Below are positions 12,301 to 27,300 of a stretch of 60,000 bases of DNA, piece by piece (the first letter of the stretch is position 1; the number at the start of each line of letters is the position of its first letter). The translations under genes were made by a program, and so were the position numbers. The notes under the pieces are model-generated. The model searched no databases. It saw nothing but the letters and a program-made list of their open reading frames with translations, and had not been told where the DNA came from. Where the stretch lies: assembly GCF_964204645.1 (NCBI RefSeq), contig NC_134026.1, forward strand, positions 28,664,650-28,724,649. Direction: 5' to 3'. Source of the DNA: Tubulanus polymorphus. Its lineage: Eukaryota > Nemertea > Palaeonemertea > Tubulaniformes > Tubulanidae.

Positions 12301-15300
12301 AGTTTTTGCGTAAACACACCTGGAATTTTCAGACTTTCGGCAGAGATGGTTTTGGTAAATATCTGCAGGCTCGATCGTTTCCGAGCGATACCCACGTATG
12401 CTGGGGAAAGCTATTGCCGACTGAGCGAAACTGTAGGCATCAGTTCAATGGCAGATTACCTGCCAAGAGTCAGTCATTGAAATCCTACTTTATCCCTAAT
12501 GCTGATTTATCGTAAATTAATGAATTCTGTCTGCTTTCATCACTCAAGGCTACTTGAATTAATCTAGCTGTTTTTCCATAGGGAGAGGCATTCTCACCAC
12601 TTCGGTGCTATCCTCGTAGGTTTAGTTCAATCAGAGATTCAGTTTTAGTTTGATTAGGTCAGATACATTCTATTCTGATGATGAATCAGAATTCTATAGC
12701 GGACGATTCAGTTTGATGGTTAGCTTTTAGTCTTGTTAAATGTGATATTCTATTTGACTTATGCATTGTGATCAATCAGTGGTTTAATGTTGCAGAACTG
12801 ATAGTAAATTGAAGGTTTATTTGGACTGCGGTCTCGGTGTGGACTGTATCAATCAGTTGTCATGATTTTTCACATAAATTTGTTATGTTTTACCTGTAAT
12901 TTGCTAATGGTGTACGCATTAGGTAAATGGTGGATTATGGGTGTATTAATGGCCGCGTTTATGATTGATATTTATCATTTGGAAGCATGAAAAATGAGTC
13001 CCGTGATAGCACTTCGGTAGATCAGCCTAAAACCCATCCATGATCTGTTTCCATTAAACATTTATAAACAATTTTATCCGCTAGCTAAACCATGCAAAAC
13101 AGGAGGAAATATGATCCATTTATGTGTTGCGTGACATCAGATCTGTTCCTTAGCACTTAAAGCATTACAGGTTTTAGAAAAAACTTCCTCTACTAAAAGA
13201 GAATTGGCTGTTTTTCTGGCTTTGGCGCCTTATGAATAAACACTCTGGTGTTTCTATCAAATTTCACATGTTTCTTTCCCACATCACTATTATGTATCTT
13301 ATTATTTAACGGACATTCCGGCTTTTCATTTGATTTTACCACCTCGCTGATTCATGGTATCTTGATACTTTTCCCGCGTCTGTTCTTTATGCTACATGCT
13401 ACGATTGTCATTTATAGTCATGAAGAGAGTAAATTAATTACATTATCTCTCGGCTAATTCATGAAGCACACAAATGTTTATTGCTTAGTTATTCATTCTT
13501 TGATGCTACTGATCAAATCTTACTCGCTAGATTTGCATATGTCTTTTTAAATTAAACATTATTAAGCCAAACATCCATCTCTCCATCCGTCTGTAGTCGC
13601 TGTGTATACATATGCATATCCTTTGGGAAAGTTGAGATAATGTGGGGCTTTGGTCGCCAGCCCTGAGGGTTATTCCATTAAGGTATATCGGTAGTGTTAT
13701 AACTGAGGTTTTCTCTTTGCTCCGTGTTGTAAGAATATCAGTCATCGGATCAATTCAATTTCTTAAAGTTCGGTATAATTTAACTAGCATCATTTGGCTT
13801 TTAGCATCTTACACTGTTGATAGAACTTCCCGGAGACTTGATTTGATGTCTCTCGCGACTAAGCCTAGGCTCGTCCTTTTGAACTTTGCGTTCACATAAA
13901 ACATGATGTTGCTGAAGACGTCTGAATCTTTGAAGTACGTGTAAGTGTGATTACATCTGCTAGTTCATGATCTTAGTGACTATCTGGGGGATGAAAACCT
14001 TTCCTGTCGGATTAAACCGCGTCGTTAGATATGACGATAAAAATCCGCGCCAGTTATCTTCGCCGATGTAAAAAATTCATATCAACGTTTAACATTATGG
14101 ACAAACAGCGAAGATAGATTATAAGATAGCGTTTCGAGATGAGTTCGCTGTGGATAGTTAAGGCTTTACCTCCCGGGGGCCAGTTCCAGTCTTAGTAAGT
14201 TAGGGTTATGTAATTCTGAGTTAAAATCAGTTCATTTTCGCTATTTCAACTCTTGAGTCGAATTAAACTCACAACTGTTGAACTGGATCCTGCATTCTAA
14301 CAAACCCTAATCATATAATCTCGTGAACTTACCAATACATCCTTGGCAAATACCACCAAAAATGAGTTGACTTTTGTTGATAGTTGTATATATTTCAAAT
14401 ACTGCTATTTGTCTGTTCTCACTGTCGATTAGAAAAACAATCGACGATAGACCTATCAAATCAATAATTCAACATTGTCATGGGGAAAGCACTTAAACTA
14501 TTGTACTTTCATATGAATCGAAGCTAGCGTAGGCACACACATCAGATAAATTGAATGACAGGTATCTGCTCGGAAATAAATTGCAGAATATTTCTCATTT
14601 CCTGGCCATGAAATTTTAATGAATCGATCCAGCAATCTAAATAGAATCTCTTCATATAGCCGACCGTCGACGCAGTATTCTGGCTTCATATATCAAAGTT
14701 CATTACGGAATATGTCTTTACGACTTTACCTTCGCTGTGGCAGAAACCTCCCTGGGCCGTCCTTACGCGTTTGATGTATGATTTTCGTTGTTTTAAGGCG
14801 TCCCGAAATTATCTTAGAACATTGTCTGAAAAAATGAAAACGATGACATTTATGTTTCCCGACGCGGCACTAAAATACAAACATTTATGATGGAGATGTA
14901 GAAAAGATTTCACGCGTATTCAGTAGTATTGAACTGTACGACTGGGTATAATTCAGCAGATGTAAGTGATACGCTAGGAAATAATTTCTTTCACCGCTCG
15001 TGGTTGAATGGACATGATTATTGAATTATCGATGTCCAATAATCGGCGCGGGTTACTTCTTACTACATCATGAATAGATCTGCCTTCGATGAAATAAAGA
15101 AAAGGAGAAATATCAGGCATTCGTTGAACCTTTTGCGTTTCAATAAAGATGAATTCAAATGATAGTTTAGACGTTTTTTTCTCAGGCTTTCAGAGATGTG
15201 AGTTTTCTGTTCTTTGATGGAAATCCTTTTTTTATCATACTTAATCCCGGCTCAGTTGGCAACTGCTCTGCTACATATTTTTGTCATTTTTTTTTTTCAA

Positions 15301-18300
15301 ATGGAAAATGGTGCCAGAAATTGCTACCTATTGGCTTATACATTTCAAAAGCCCTCCCCAAGAGAAAAGTTTGATGATTTCTGTCTTGGGGTAGTTGTCT
15401 CTCACATCTCTGTGTATTATAAAAGCTACATTAAGTTATAGATTAGAAACAACACTCGAATATGAAATAAACTGCAATATTGAACATGTGTTATCAACTC
15501 TGTAGTTTTAATAGTTTGAATGTATTGAGCAATTAATGAATTGATTAGCTGCAGTCCAGTGGAGTTATGCGCAACATGTGCTTCCCTAAAAAATATAATT
15601 CATAGGATAAACATGTGCTGCGGTAACTTTCTGTGCGATTTAATTAAAACTGAAATCAGTGAAAGCTCTCGATACAGAATCAGTATCCACGATGGGTTCG
15701 GGAATAAAAATTTAATTTCGCCGCCCTTGGAATTTGTCTGCATTGTCACATGTTTTAGGACGGCATATATCGCTTTATATTCAAATGCTATGATTTCCTG
15801 ATACGTTTACAAAATCTCTTCTCGGATAATGAGTCAATTTCCGTTGTATTATAACCAGCGTTATTCAAGGAATTGCTTTTTGTTTTCGCCCTTATTCTAT
15901 TACAGAAAGCGCCAGGGTTCGAACTAACTCTTGTGACGGCTTAAATAATTACAATTACCGCAGGTTGTGAATAAGGGCAGTTTAATGACTGGCAAAGATT
16001 GATGATTACGCCGGAATTAACCACGGAAATCAATGCTTTTCTACATCATTTGCAGGAATTACTTGGCAAATAAATACCGCCAATTTTAGCTGGGAAATGA
16101 AAGAAAACAATAGAATACTGTGGCCCAATTTGTTCCGTAGCAATCAAAATGCAATTATCATAGCGTTCAGTAGTGGGTCACATGGTGAACAGTGAGTGTG
16201 CAACAATTAATGCAAGGATGGTGAATAATATTTTTGGTATGAAAACCTTTAAATGACCTACGGCTCTTAAGCTAAATGATCTTTTTTTAAATTTTACCAA
16301 ATCCCTCATTAGAGGATGACGATGTTCATTCTCTGGTGCAGGAAATTCACCAGACTCACTGTCAAGTTACCCTTATTTCCTTTCTTTTTCCTGTCTACTC
16401 ATTCCTAATTTTTGGTGAGAAAATGTTGCTAGCACGATGAAATGTTGCAAATCTTCTGATATTTGTATGATAGTACGTATTTCAGATCTTCATATCCTTG
16501 GTATAAGTTCCGGTACTGCCACCAATACCTCGATACCTCATAAGTCGAGAAATGTTTGACTTCAGATCTTTTCAGTGAACCCTGTCGCCTGAATTCGATC
16601 TCGGGTTTTACGAAATTCGAGAAGTTTCGAATAACAAGCTCTAATTTTCAGATTTAAACAGCTGACGTGAAATTATATACCGGTATAATCAGCATTATAA
16701 CTGTCTGTCTAGTAAATTTCATTTCATTGCTGAATCAAGTATCTTTCTGTTTTCCTTTCATTTCAAAAGAGAAGAATCGATTCAATCGTACGATTACCAC
16801 ACATTCTTTGAGAAATACACTTTGCACTTGAAAACACAATTATCTCGAACAAAGACTTACACCTTTAGGGCTCAGAGAAAGTTAACATTCTTTATATACG
16901 TTTTTCTTTGTACGAATGAAGCTTTATTTTTGATTATTCGTTCTCAGCGGGGCGTTTAATGGGGACGATTTCCACCAGAGACGCGGAATAAATATCGCAT
17001 GTACAATAAATAGCGTTGTGACGTTGAAACCCGCATTCCGCTATTCAGACTGCACGAGCTGTACGTTTGAATAGCGCAGCTGAAGGGTTCTAACGTAGCG
17101 CCACAATCGACGATACACTGAATTTACTATTACATGTGCTCTGTGGTGTTATTGATGTCATGTACGCATAAAATTCCACTGCCCTCATGAGATTTGTTAT
17201 GAAGGTAAGCCTAAGATATTTGATACGATTACTTTTTTGTAAAAGATCGCTATTCTGTTGGATACTTTTTGCGTTGAAATTTAGCGAGAATTTATGTTGA
17301 AACGTAGCTTCGCTGTCACTGTGCGAGTTGTTGTAGGAATGTTGACATAGTAGTTTTAACTGTATTCATTACAGATCGCAGTCGTATCAGTCAATTCATT
17401 AACGTATTTATCGATCAACGGATGATATATTTTTATGATGTGATAGATTATCGATTAGATATGCATCATTTCGATATATAAGTACAGTGTCAGCCGACGA
17501 TTGGTTATGAAGTAATGCAGTCTCTTTGATTAATGAAGTAGTGAATAGTTGCTTAACTGGCCTCATCTCGGCGTTAATTAACTGTTAAAAAGTTGATGAA
17601 TGTTTAGATGTATTAATCTGTTTTCAATATGTATTAACTATATATAGACGTATAAACTTGTTTTAACAGGTATATATATATATATATATATACCTGTGTG
17701 TTGTAAAGGTATCTCAGGTAAAGAAATGTAGAGCGTTAAATGCGGAACCAACACGTGTTACAAACATGGATAGTTTTATGTGCTGTTAAATGTCTATTAA
17801 AACCGGGTTGATAGCCTGACCAGGAAGGTATCCTACCTCACTCATCTGACTGGTTCGCTATCCTTTTTCTGCTGTGATTTGCACATGCATACATTCGTTA
17901 TCTGACAGACAGAGAAGCAGGATTGAAAAACTTCAAATTCAAAATACTGCACAATGAGATGTATTTCATTTGGGTGTTTATGTTGAAGTAATTTTGATAA
18001 CCCGTTTTAAACAGTATTTGTAAACAAATTTTATTAGTGTAGGCCGAGGAATTCATTGTTTAGAACCCATATCTCGGTTAGATATGTGTTGATATCTAGT
18101 ATTGCGATAAACGAAATCCGAAGAAAGCTGTAATCCGCACCACCTCCTTCTTGGCAAAGTTTAGTTGTTTTTGTAGGTTATTGACTGTTCTCGAAATTGT
18201 AGAACAGTTATCAGTGGGAGGCAACACTGGATAACTTTTTGAATACGAAAAAAACGCGAAACTAGTTTCAATACGGTGTTTTAATATCAATGGTCATATT

Positions 18301-21300
18301 GTTGCCAGCTGTCGCATCGGTTACGTTCGGTGCATCCTCTCAAAGGTAGCAGCATATTGAATGGAGATGGACTACCAATACGTCAAATACCTCACGAGTG
18401 CTGTCCTTTAGTAAGAGTATACTCGTTTGATTGACTTAATGGTTGTTGGCGCCTGGTATAAGTAAGATGAGTCTGTGGTCACACTCTCTTCACCACGTCT
18501 GCTGTGGTAGTAGTGCTGCTGCTGTCGTGCTGTCACCTCAGTCGATAATCAATGCGAGCAGAAAACAACTGAGATGTTCAATATGATTTCTCTTGTGAGA
18601 GCTGTCCGTTTCGCTGATTTTCATGATGGATTATCTCTCGTTCGAAATGTATCACGGGTTAACCCTCTGTTTTCATGCGGCGTGTTAACGATTGAATCGT
18701 GAGGATTAAGAGCTATCAATTGAATCGATACGAGAGTGCCGAGAGATAACCGGCTCTATTGAATCTACGATTTAAAGTGATTTGAATTCCCTTTGAAGAT
18801 CGGTACGTCTTAAGTACCTTATAATTTCATCAAAGTATTTTATCGACTGGAGTTCTTTAAGTCGATTCAAAAACTGAACTGTTTGATAACATGTAACATT
18901 TTAGAAGAGTTTGAGAAAGCGTAGAAGAAATATTGAGAATTGACTAGGTGTACTTAACAAAAAAGAAAACGGCTTGACATTGGAACTTTCTTTAGAATTA
19001 CTTTCCCATGGCTTAGTTTTATGCTTGAAGCATGCCTGATACCATTCATACCACACTTAACGACTATTCAAAGCTAATTTGGATAATCTAGATTTACCTG
19101 TTCTTATTTGGACAGTATTGTTATTGACACAATGATATATATTTACACAATTCTTATCAAGCAACTTTTGATTCAATATTTCAAGTGCGTCGTTGAGTTA
19201 TTTAGACTTGTCTGAAAGGTGTTAGATTTTTTATGTCTGCGAATAAGATATATTAAGATTGATGAATCAGATGTTATAAATCATAACTTCCCTTCCCCAC
19301 TCTTCAATGCTAAGCCTGTGCATGTCCTATTAAGGCATATGAAGTGAAGGCCTACCTGAAATGACGTTAATGTATGACCACACCCTGGTCATTATTGAAT
19401 GACCTATGAGACAGTGAATGGTTTGAATCTTCCATTCAAACTGCTATACTATATTCTATACAAATTACAATAGTAAGATCATATCTTCTACTAGACGAGG
19501 TTGGATGTTACATTTACCTCTGATACTAACATGTGGGCTGCAATAGCTTCTCCCATAAAAAATATTACCCCACATAAATCTCAAGTAACGAACGAACATA
19601 GAACATGTTAAACTTGTAACTGTACTATTGATAAACAGCTTCTTTCTCAACCCCCTGGGATAATAGTGTATAGGTTTGTAATAATATTGGGAAAATGTTG
19701 GATCCGATGAGATTTATCTTGAGTTGTGATATATTTGTGCCGGATACAGTGTGGATGTGGGTGTGGATGTGGGTGTGGTTGACTTGATTAGTTCAATTGT
19801 TCATTAATCATCGTTACAACACGTGTCTCGTCATAATCACATATAAGAACCTTAAGGATTTCATACATCGATATTATCAAACGTGGCTGATTCACTGATT
19901 TTCTTCCTCGATTGTTTCTAATTCGAACTTGTTCGAAGATACCGGTACCAGCAGGATGTGAACATTCAGCCGGTTTCAATAAAGTTTGCGGCTAATTTGC
20001 CGACGTGCAACGAGATGAATATATATAAAATGGATGGAACATGATTCAAATGTACCTCAGTTTCCAGACACACAAGTTTTTGCTTTCCAGATAAATAAAG
20101 AGATAACAAGCGAATAAACGCAGTTATAGATTACAATAAAGAGAGCTATAGATACTAGTTTGTATTCTTTAAGCTGTACGACAATTTTTCTTAATCAGAA
20201 GATACGATTGAAAGAAAGTCTCGACGCTATATGAGGAAGGAGGGACCGAGTCTGTGGCACCTCGCCTGAATATACCATGGTTGTGACGGATGGATTTGAA
20301 TGTTAAGATATGGCGCATTGTTCGGGATCTCGAGGTATCAAACTTATCACTGGTCGTCGGTGACAATAATGAAGATCTACAGATTAAACGTATACAACTG
20401 ACTGGTCAGTTTTTCTGTGCGGCAGCTACTGATTGATATTCACTCACAGTCCGACCAGATCACCACGAGCCCTTACAGAGATGGCTAAATTAGGAAGTCA
20501 GCTCGCTGATTGACGCGCATTATCCGACCTGATTGTTTCTACACTTGCAAGACTATAAAAGATGTTCTTTCCCGCAGCTGAATGTTATTGGATGCTGGTG
20601 CGGGTGCCAACGAGAGATCGATGGCTCGAAGCAGAAATGATTAGACCACATCAATTCAATCATATAGCATCGGCTATCACTGTCGTTTTAATCTGAAAGT
20701 AGTAGAATAACGTATGTTCTCAAACGTGAATAACTACCATTTATGGACGAACAGTTTTAAAAGAAAATTCTAAGAATCCAATTTTCAAATCGAATTAAAT
20801 TATTCATAGAATCACTCTGATGAGATTCTCTCAACAAATTTTCAAATTTTTATAATGGAAAAACTATTACATTCCCGTGACCCGCACTTTGCACTGTATA
20901 TTGACAAAACATATCTGCTTCGCGCTAATATTGCCCAGAAGCACGTATGTGGTTTATTTACACACATTTCACGTAAATAGTGAAACATGACCATAGAATT
21001 GATTGTAGTAATCCTCTAGTTAATAAGACATACAACACCTTTACTTCATACACCGGTGAACATTTCAGCATTCCACGTACTTCTGTTGTTCAATCATGGA
21101 AAGTGAAAATGGCCAAACACTTTTCTTTAAGGTCTTTTCAATGTCTTATTGTTACTCACCAATATTGCGTACTGTATTACTGTATTAGTGAATGAAATGT
21201 AATAAAAACTTCCCGAAATTTATTGTCTTGTACATAAAGCATAGATCTCGGACTTTTGCAGCCTTCAGCCGTGTTGATCACTGACGGCTTGCTTTCAGTG

Positions 21301-24300
21301 TGAGATTATAATATCAATCGCAATCCTTCAATAAAAGCCTTCCTGGTTTAAAAATTCATAAGTCATCGTAACTTCCATAAAATGGTTTGCACTCTGCCAT
21401 GTTTGCTTGGGTTACAGTAACCATGGATACCTCATGGCGTATGTACACAAGTACCTGAGTGGCTTGTTTGTCGGAAGAGTTGCGAGCTATTGGTTAAGAA
21501 ATCGTCATTCAACCAAACCCAGTTCTGTGATTCTCAGTTAGATATTCATATATCAGTTGAAACCGAGATGGGTTCTGCCTTGAACCAGGTTTCTAGTAGA
21601 TTGTCAAAATGCTCAGGTTTCCAATAAGGATATCCAGACACTTGCCAGACGATCTCGACTTACAGGTTTCCAGTAGACTGTCCAGATTGTTGGGTTTCCA
21701 GTAAGAGACCCAGACACTTGCCAGAAGATCTACGCTTTGAGGTTTCCAGTAGGATGTCCAGAAATTTGGATTTCCCCGATACATACCAGGAGATCTACAC
21801 TTTTGGATGTCTAGATGCTTTGGTTTCCAAAATGAGACCTAGGCACTTCACAGAAGATGTATATTTTCCAGTTGGACATCCAGACGATTATGTATTACAT
21901 ATATGAATGAAATACAGTACGCCATCTATTGATTAGTGATATTTATGGTTACATCATTGACGATTTTACTTCAAACTTCCTGAAGTTGAGGTTCTTAATT
22001 TCCTCGTGTTTAGTGGGCTTTGCTCATTAGCTTCCGTCTGGCGTCACCTTGGTAACAATAAAACGCGTCTTCGGTTTCACCTGGCAATGCATCATTTTTC
22101 TAGTTCATTCATCGAGAGGAATGCGTGGCACGACGCGCGCGGTAGAGCACGTGGTACGGCTGAGTGAGAAAAATGATGTTGTCATTCTAACTTCATATTA
22201 TATCAAGAGAGATAAAAGTACTGACTAATCACATGACAAGATGCTACCTGTCATCGGGTTTGGTTGCCGTGTCGATAGTTTCTATGGTTACAAGGGAAGC
22301 TACGCTAGACGCGGCGGCCGGAGACTTTCTTTCTCGTCGTAGTCGTCGCATGTATCATGCTATTTTACGATCGTCATCGTTTTAGAGATGTGAAAATGTC
22401 TTTATGTTAGTCATTCATCCCGGCATCCGATGAAAACCTTTAAAGAAATTACCATGTCACACGCTAGATAATTGATCATATTTAGCTTTTGTGCAAACTG
22501 CGCTGCGGTGTCTATATTTTTGGTCACTCGAGGCAGAGATTACAGATAGCAGTCTATGCTAATCCTGATGTATAGAAATAGATTAACTAGATGAGACAGT
22601 CATGTTATAATCTGCAGAGTGAAAGGCAACTATGAATTTCGAATGATATGAAATCCCAGACGAAGAATGAAAAAAAAAAGATTCCAAAAAGTTTCATCAG
22701 CTATAGTTCGTTCAATGTTTTCACTATATTATACCGAAGATGACTTAAGATAGAGTCTAAAACATTGCATAAGCTATAACTTGAGGAAACTTTTTGGGCT
22801 CAATTGTTTCATTCTTAGTGTGAGATTTATCGTCATAGCTCAGACCGAGTGTTTCATCAATGGTTATAAACTTCAGATGATTGCGTTCGATCTGATTTAA
22901 GCAATTCTCGGTATTCCATTGTAGCGTATGGTATAGAATTTCGTCCAATTTATATTTCTTCGATCTAAAATCCTTTTCATTTTTCTGTCTTTTCAGGTGA
23001 GTGTTATTTCTGTTATTGTGTGCGTCGGTAGTCGGTAAGTTGGCAGAACGAATCTCTTGAACGGGAAACATCGGCGACAGATTTGCTCCGTAACATTTCT
23101 TAATGATTGTTTGTGAATCATGCATAATCCATATGTTTTTATTATGATACTGTATGCAGTGATTTTCCACTTGCCTGGCAGCTTAACAACATTCAGATTT
23201 GGAATAATTTTTCTATCGTTATGTAAATCCTCGCTTTCATCACAAACTAAGACTCGCTTTATCCCGGTGCCAGTATCCGGTACTTTCATCACAGCCGTAT
23301 CAATTCTTAAGATTGATGATTTCAAACGGTGTGTCCGGACATTTTACGTAAATATAACGACTAGAATGTCTGGTCGTTACCGGAACATAAAGATCGGAAC
23401 TTAGAAAGACCGATGTGAAACCGCGAGCGTTTATAGCCTCTATAAACTGAACATCATAATATCAGTAAGGCTTCAATGTTCATCGATTTGACATCATCCT
23501 TAAAGAAAACGTCTGATGGATGATGTTCGAGTTTTTGATCGGTGCTTTGTTTTCCGTCTAGTTAGTCTGATTGGATGGTGGCGAAGTATTGATTTGTGAA
23601 CTCGCTGACACGAGAAATGCGCAGGGTATTGGTGTTTATCCGCGTAGAAACTTAACGCCGTTGTAACAAGCATGTATCCCCGCTGCGATTGACTTCATTA
23701 GCTCAAACATTACAATCGTTTGAGAAGAATATTAAGTCGTACCTGTCCGCGCAGTCATCCGCTAAGCTTTCAAATGTTAAAAATGCGTGCGAGGAAAATG
23801 TGAAACAGCTCGGTAAATTTGCTAATCGAGTTGGAATCTTAATTTCTTAGTAAAAACTAAGACTGGCCAATTCAAGCACATTATCCCTTGTTTCTTGCTA
23901 TGTCAATTTGTTTATTCTTCTGGATCATCAATTTCTTGACAAAACTTATCAGTTGGAAAAGCAACTAATCTGAATTGAAGGACAAACTATTGAAGTTCAG
24001 ACGAAACAGGTTTTCGAGTAAAATTCGCGAGATGGATCTAATCTGAACATTTTGGACGTACCAAATGACATATGTCTGATATAGTTATAGTATAGGGGGG
24101 GTGGTCCGTACACGCAGTCGGTCAGCTGTTAGTCCTCGAGCATTGTTTGACGGCACTGTGTAAAGCATCTGTTACATCTACTTACAACAATGGTAAAATC
24201 AGACTCTATATAAAACAGTGAGGGAAAAGTGCTCCAACAGCTGTAGCAAATATGTAATGAAAAATTACACCTAGTAAATCCACGAAAACTGAGAACATCA

Positions 24301-27300
24301 TGGATTTCATCGGGCCCTGATTTATCAATACACCGGGTTCGGTTACGCACTGCTGTCATCTAATATTACCGAAATATCCAAACCTCAAACAGTGTACCCA
24401 TATTTAGTAGTATCCACGTATCATCGATATGCAGGCAGGATGTTTCACGGTCTATATTCCACGCGGTGATGATGCGCAGAGCCATTCATTTTTAGTAAAA
24501 TTCAATTATATATAAATATGAAATAAGAGATTCTCGTCGAGCGAAAATAAAACATATGTTTCGTGGTTTGTGTTGCCATCTATTGATCAAATTTCAGATG
24601 AAAGTCATCGTCGCAACTGTTCAGAATTTGAAACCGCCGCAGCTGATGTTATTTCGTATATCGAATGTGAAATTTTCCATTTATGATTTGATTACTGGAT
24701 CCGAACATGTATGACATCAGCCATCATATTACCTTGGTGGAATAATTACTGTACATAAATCATCTGAACATATACCTCGGTTAGGACAATATCGTATAAA
24801 TAATCTATTAGGTTCCATGTGTCATTATGTCCGCCATAGTATAGACGCTAACATATTTCCTGTGGCCCTTGGAGGTTAGGAAGTTTACCAATAAAGCTGG
24901 TTTTATAGTCAATTGGGAGAGTGATATCCGGAGTTTATGACCAGCTAATGCCACTTTGATAAACCAGGTACCCGGCGGGGGATTCTGGATTAAAACATGT
25001 CTCTGTAGAACGGCATGAAGATTCTGCTGTGGATTATCATGATTCATAGCCGCGTACACTGACCATTTATACCATCAACCATCCCCCCAAAGAGTTACTG
25101 ATATTTCTTACTGATCATACTCAAATCCGCTCTGCGTATTCACCAGATTCACCGCGTAGATACCTGAGTTTTCCATGAAAATTGATGTGGACCAGGCCCG
25201 TAGCGTGCGGAATATGCGGGTGGGTTCTTTTTCAATTTAGTTGGAACTGAATATCCCTATTTATGTTGATATAACAAAGGTCCGATTAAACGAACAGATT
25301 TAGTATACAAGTTTAATGTTGTTATACTAAGTGATACATTCTCACTTTAATATTGTTAAAAATTGATGACAACCCCCCTAAACCCCTTACCCCTTTCTAT
25401 GGGCCTGTTGATAAGTTTGAGTTTTAATTAGGTTGACATTTATACGTATAAAATCCATTCACATAGGTACATTGGACCTTTAAAAAAACTTTCCAAGTGT
25501 CAATATGGAGATTAATATAAAACGGAAACCTCGGAATGGTGGAAATTGTTAGATAAACAAATGGTGCTGGCTGCTTAACAATTATTAAAAGGATTAATAT
25601 TTTTGCTGATGTTGTAACGTATACGCGCGTGCTGTGACCAGCGGAGCTGTCACGTCGCTAAAATCCATAGTCGGCAATGGTTTTCTAGCAATAAGATCGG
25701 CATTTGTTGTATTGACTGTTTCAACAGCTGGCTTGAAATACATTCAATAAATTAGTGGGCTACAACGACTTAATAGCACGCGCATTCTCCATATATACAT
25801 CTAGTACAACGCCATCATTTGTCGCGTTAATATCAAATATTTCAATCCAATCTCTTGACACAATAGAATAGCTGCGTCATATCGGCTCCGGTTCATTGTT
25901 GTGTTACCGTGGAAATCAGTAGACACTTGTTCGGTCGTCGTCAGTCACTCTATCCGGATCACTGTTTCCGCGTGTAACTCTTAGTTTTCACTATTCTACT
26001 GTTCTACCGTTTTCAAACATGCAATACGTTCACCCTTACGATCCTTGTCTTCAACAGGTAAGAAAAGTTTTCAGCTTATTTTTTTCTCTCTCTGTCGATA
26101 ATGGAAACCGATTAGATTATGTTTATGCGTATTTCATGTACTTATCGATAGATCTGTTCGAGGGCATTTTGAAATAAATTTTGATATGTATTTTTCTGAG
26201 TTGATCTCAAAGTTCCTGCGAGATGCACCTCTGATAACGACATCTACATGAGAGTAGTCTCTACTCGTTTTTAGAGCTCTGCAACTCCTAAAATATGAAT
26301 ATTCTCTTAGAATCAGAATAGTTTCTACTTCATTTTCAATTGAACTGCTATCTTTTACGTAGAATTACATTAATTTGTGTTGAAAACTACTTCAATTAGA
26401 AATATCAGTCTGGTCTGTATAGATGTTTCGAATTCAATAATTCCACACCTTCGCTTTCATCCTATGTTTCATATTAGTTATGGTTTTTGATATAATACTC
26501 GCCTCAAAAGATCCGCTTTATTTTTCTGCGTTCGAGTGATTGAAATGTTCTGCGGGCTAGTTACATTGAATTCACTATAGTTACCGGCTTTTTTTATCAA
26601 ATGCATGCTATTATTGTTTGTTGCACGTTATAATACAATCGGCACCAACCATAGCATTTTGTGCGAATTTAATGCGATTAGGATTCAATTTGTCGTATAG
26701 AATTCGCTCTTTTTAACACAAACGATCGGTAGTTCCCAGTACGGAAATATGCCTCGAAATATGTGACTCGTTTGAAATTGATCATTTAACGGTTCCATTC
26801 CGGCAAGAGTTTTTCATGTACAACTCGCTGAATACAAATAAGGTAAACGTCGTCGTATCTTAGGTCCTAGTTGTGATGATAAATAAATCAGGATTGTAGT
26901 TGTAAGGCTAACATCTAAAACGGCACTAATATCGAATAAAATGTAGGAATGCTGTAGCTTGTACATGTCTATATATATATATGTATGTAATACCATCAGA
27001 TATCGACCGATAGTTTGTAGTTTAAAAACAGGTGATTAAGGACATTCAGGAGAAATGGTAATCAATTATCGGATTAACGCTAAAACATTCATCCCCTACC
27101 GCAATATGCATGCGATTTAGGGGCTATTTTGTCCAGTTCACGCAGTTATTTTTGACCACCGAGAATAGCAATCTTAGGCACTTCATCTTCTATTAATTCA
27201 GCGGTCAGCAGTCCAATATTTCCACATTTAGTCACTTATGTTGATCTCGCACCTCCAGTAGTTAAGGTGAAAATTTATACATCAGGCTATGTGTTATTCT

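Larger units (their letters stand above)
12293..21586. other. PTBP intron 1, middle part
   Basis: No convincing genes beyond the first-exon candidates listed. A possible 12-nt microexon (15186-15197) lies between TTTTTTTCTCAG and GTGAGT. Short frames on both strands look random. Confidence 0.5.

Noticed and set aside
13642-13899. Open frame [10 protein letters not shown] followed by AAG|GTATAT
   Set aside because: The donor is in the wrong phase and weak; the frame has no recognisable features.
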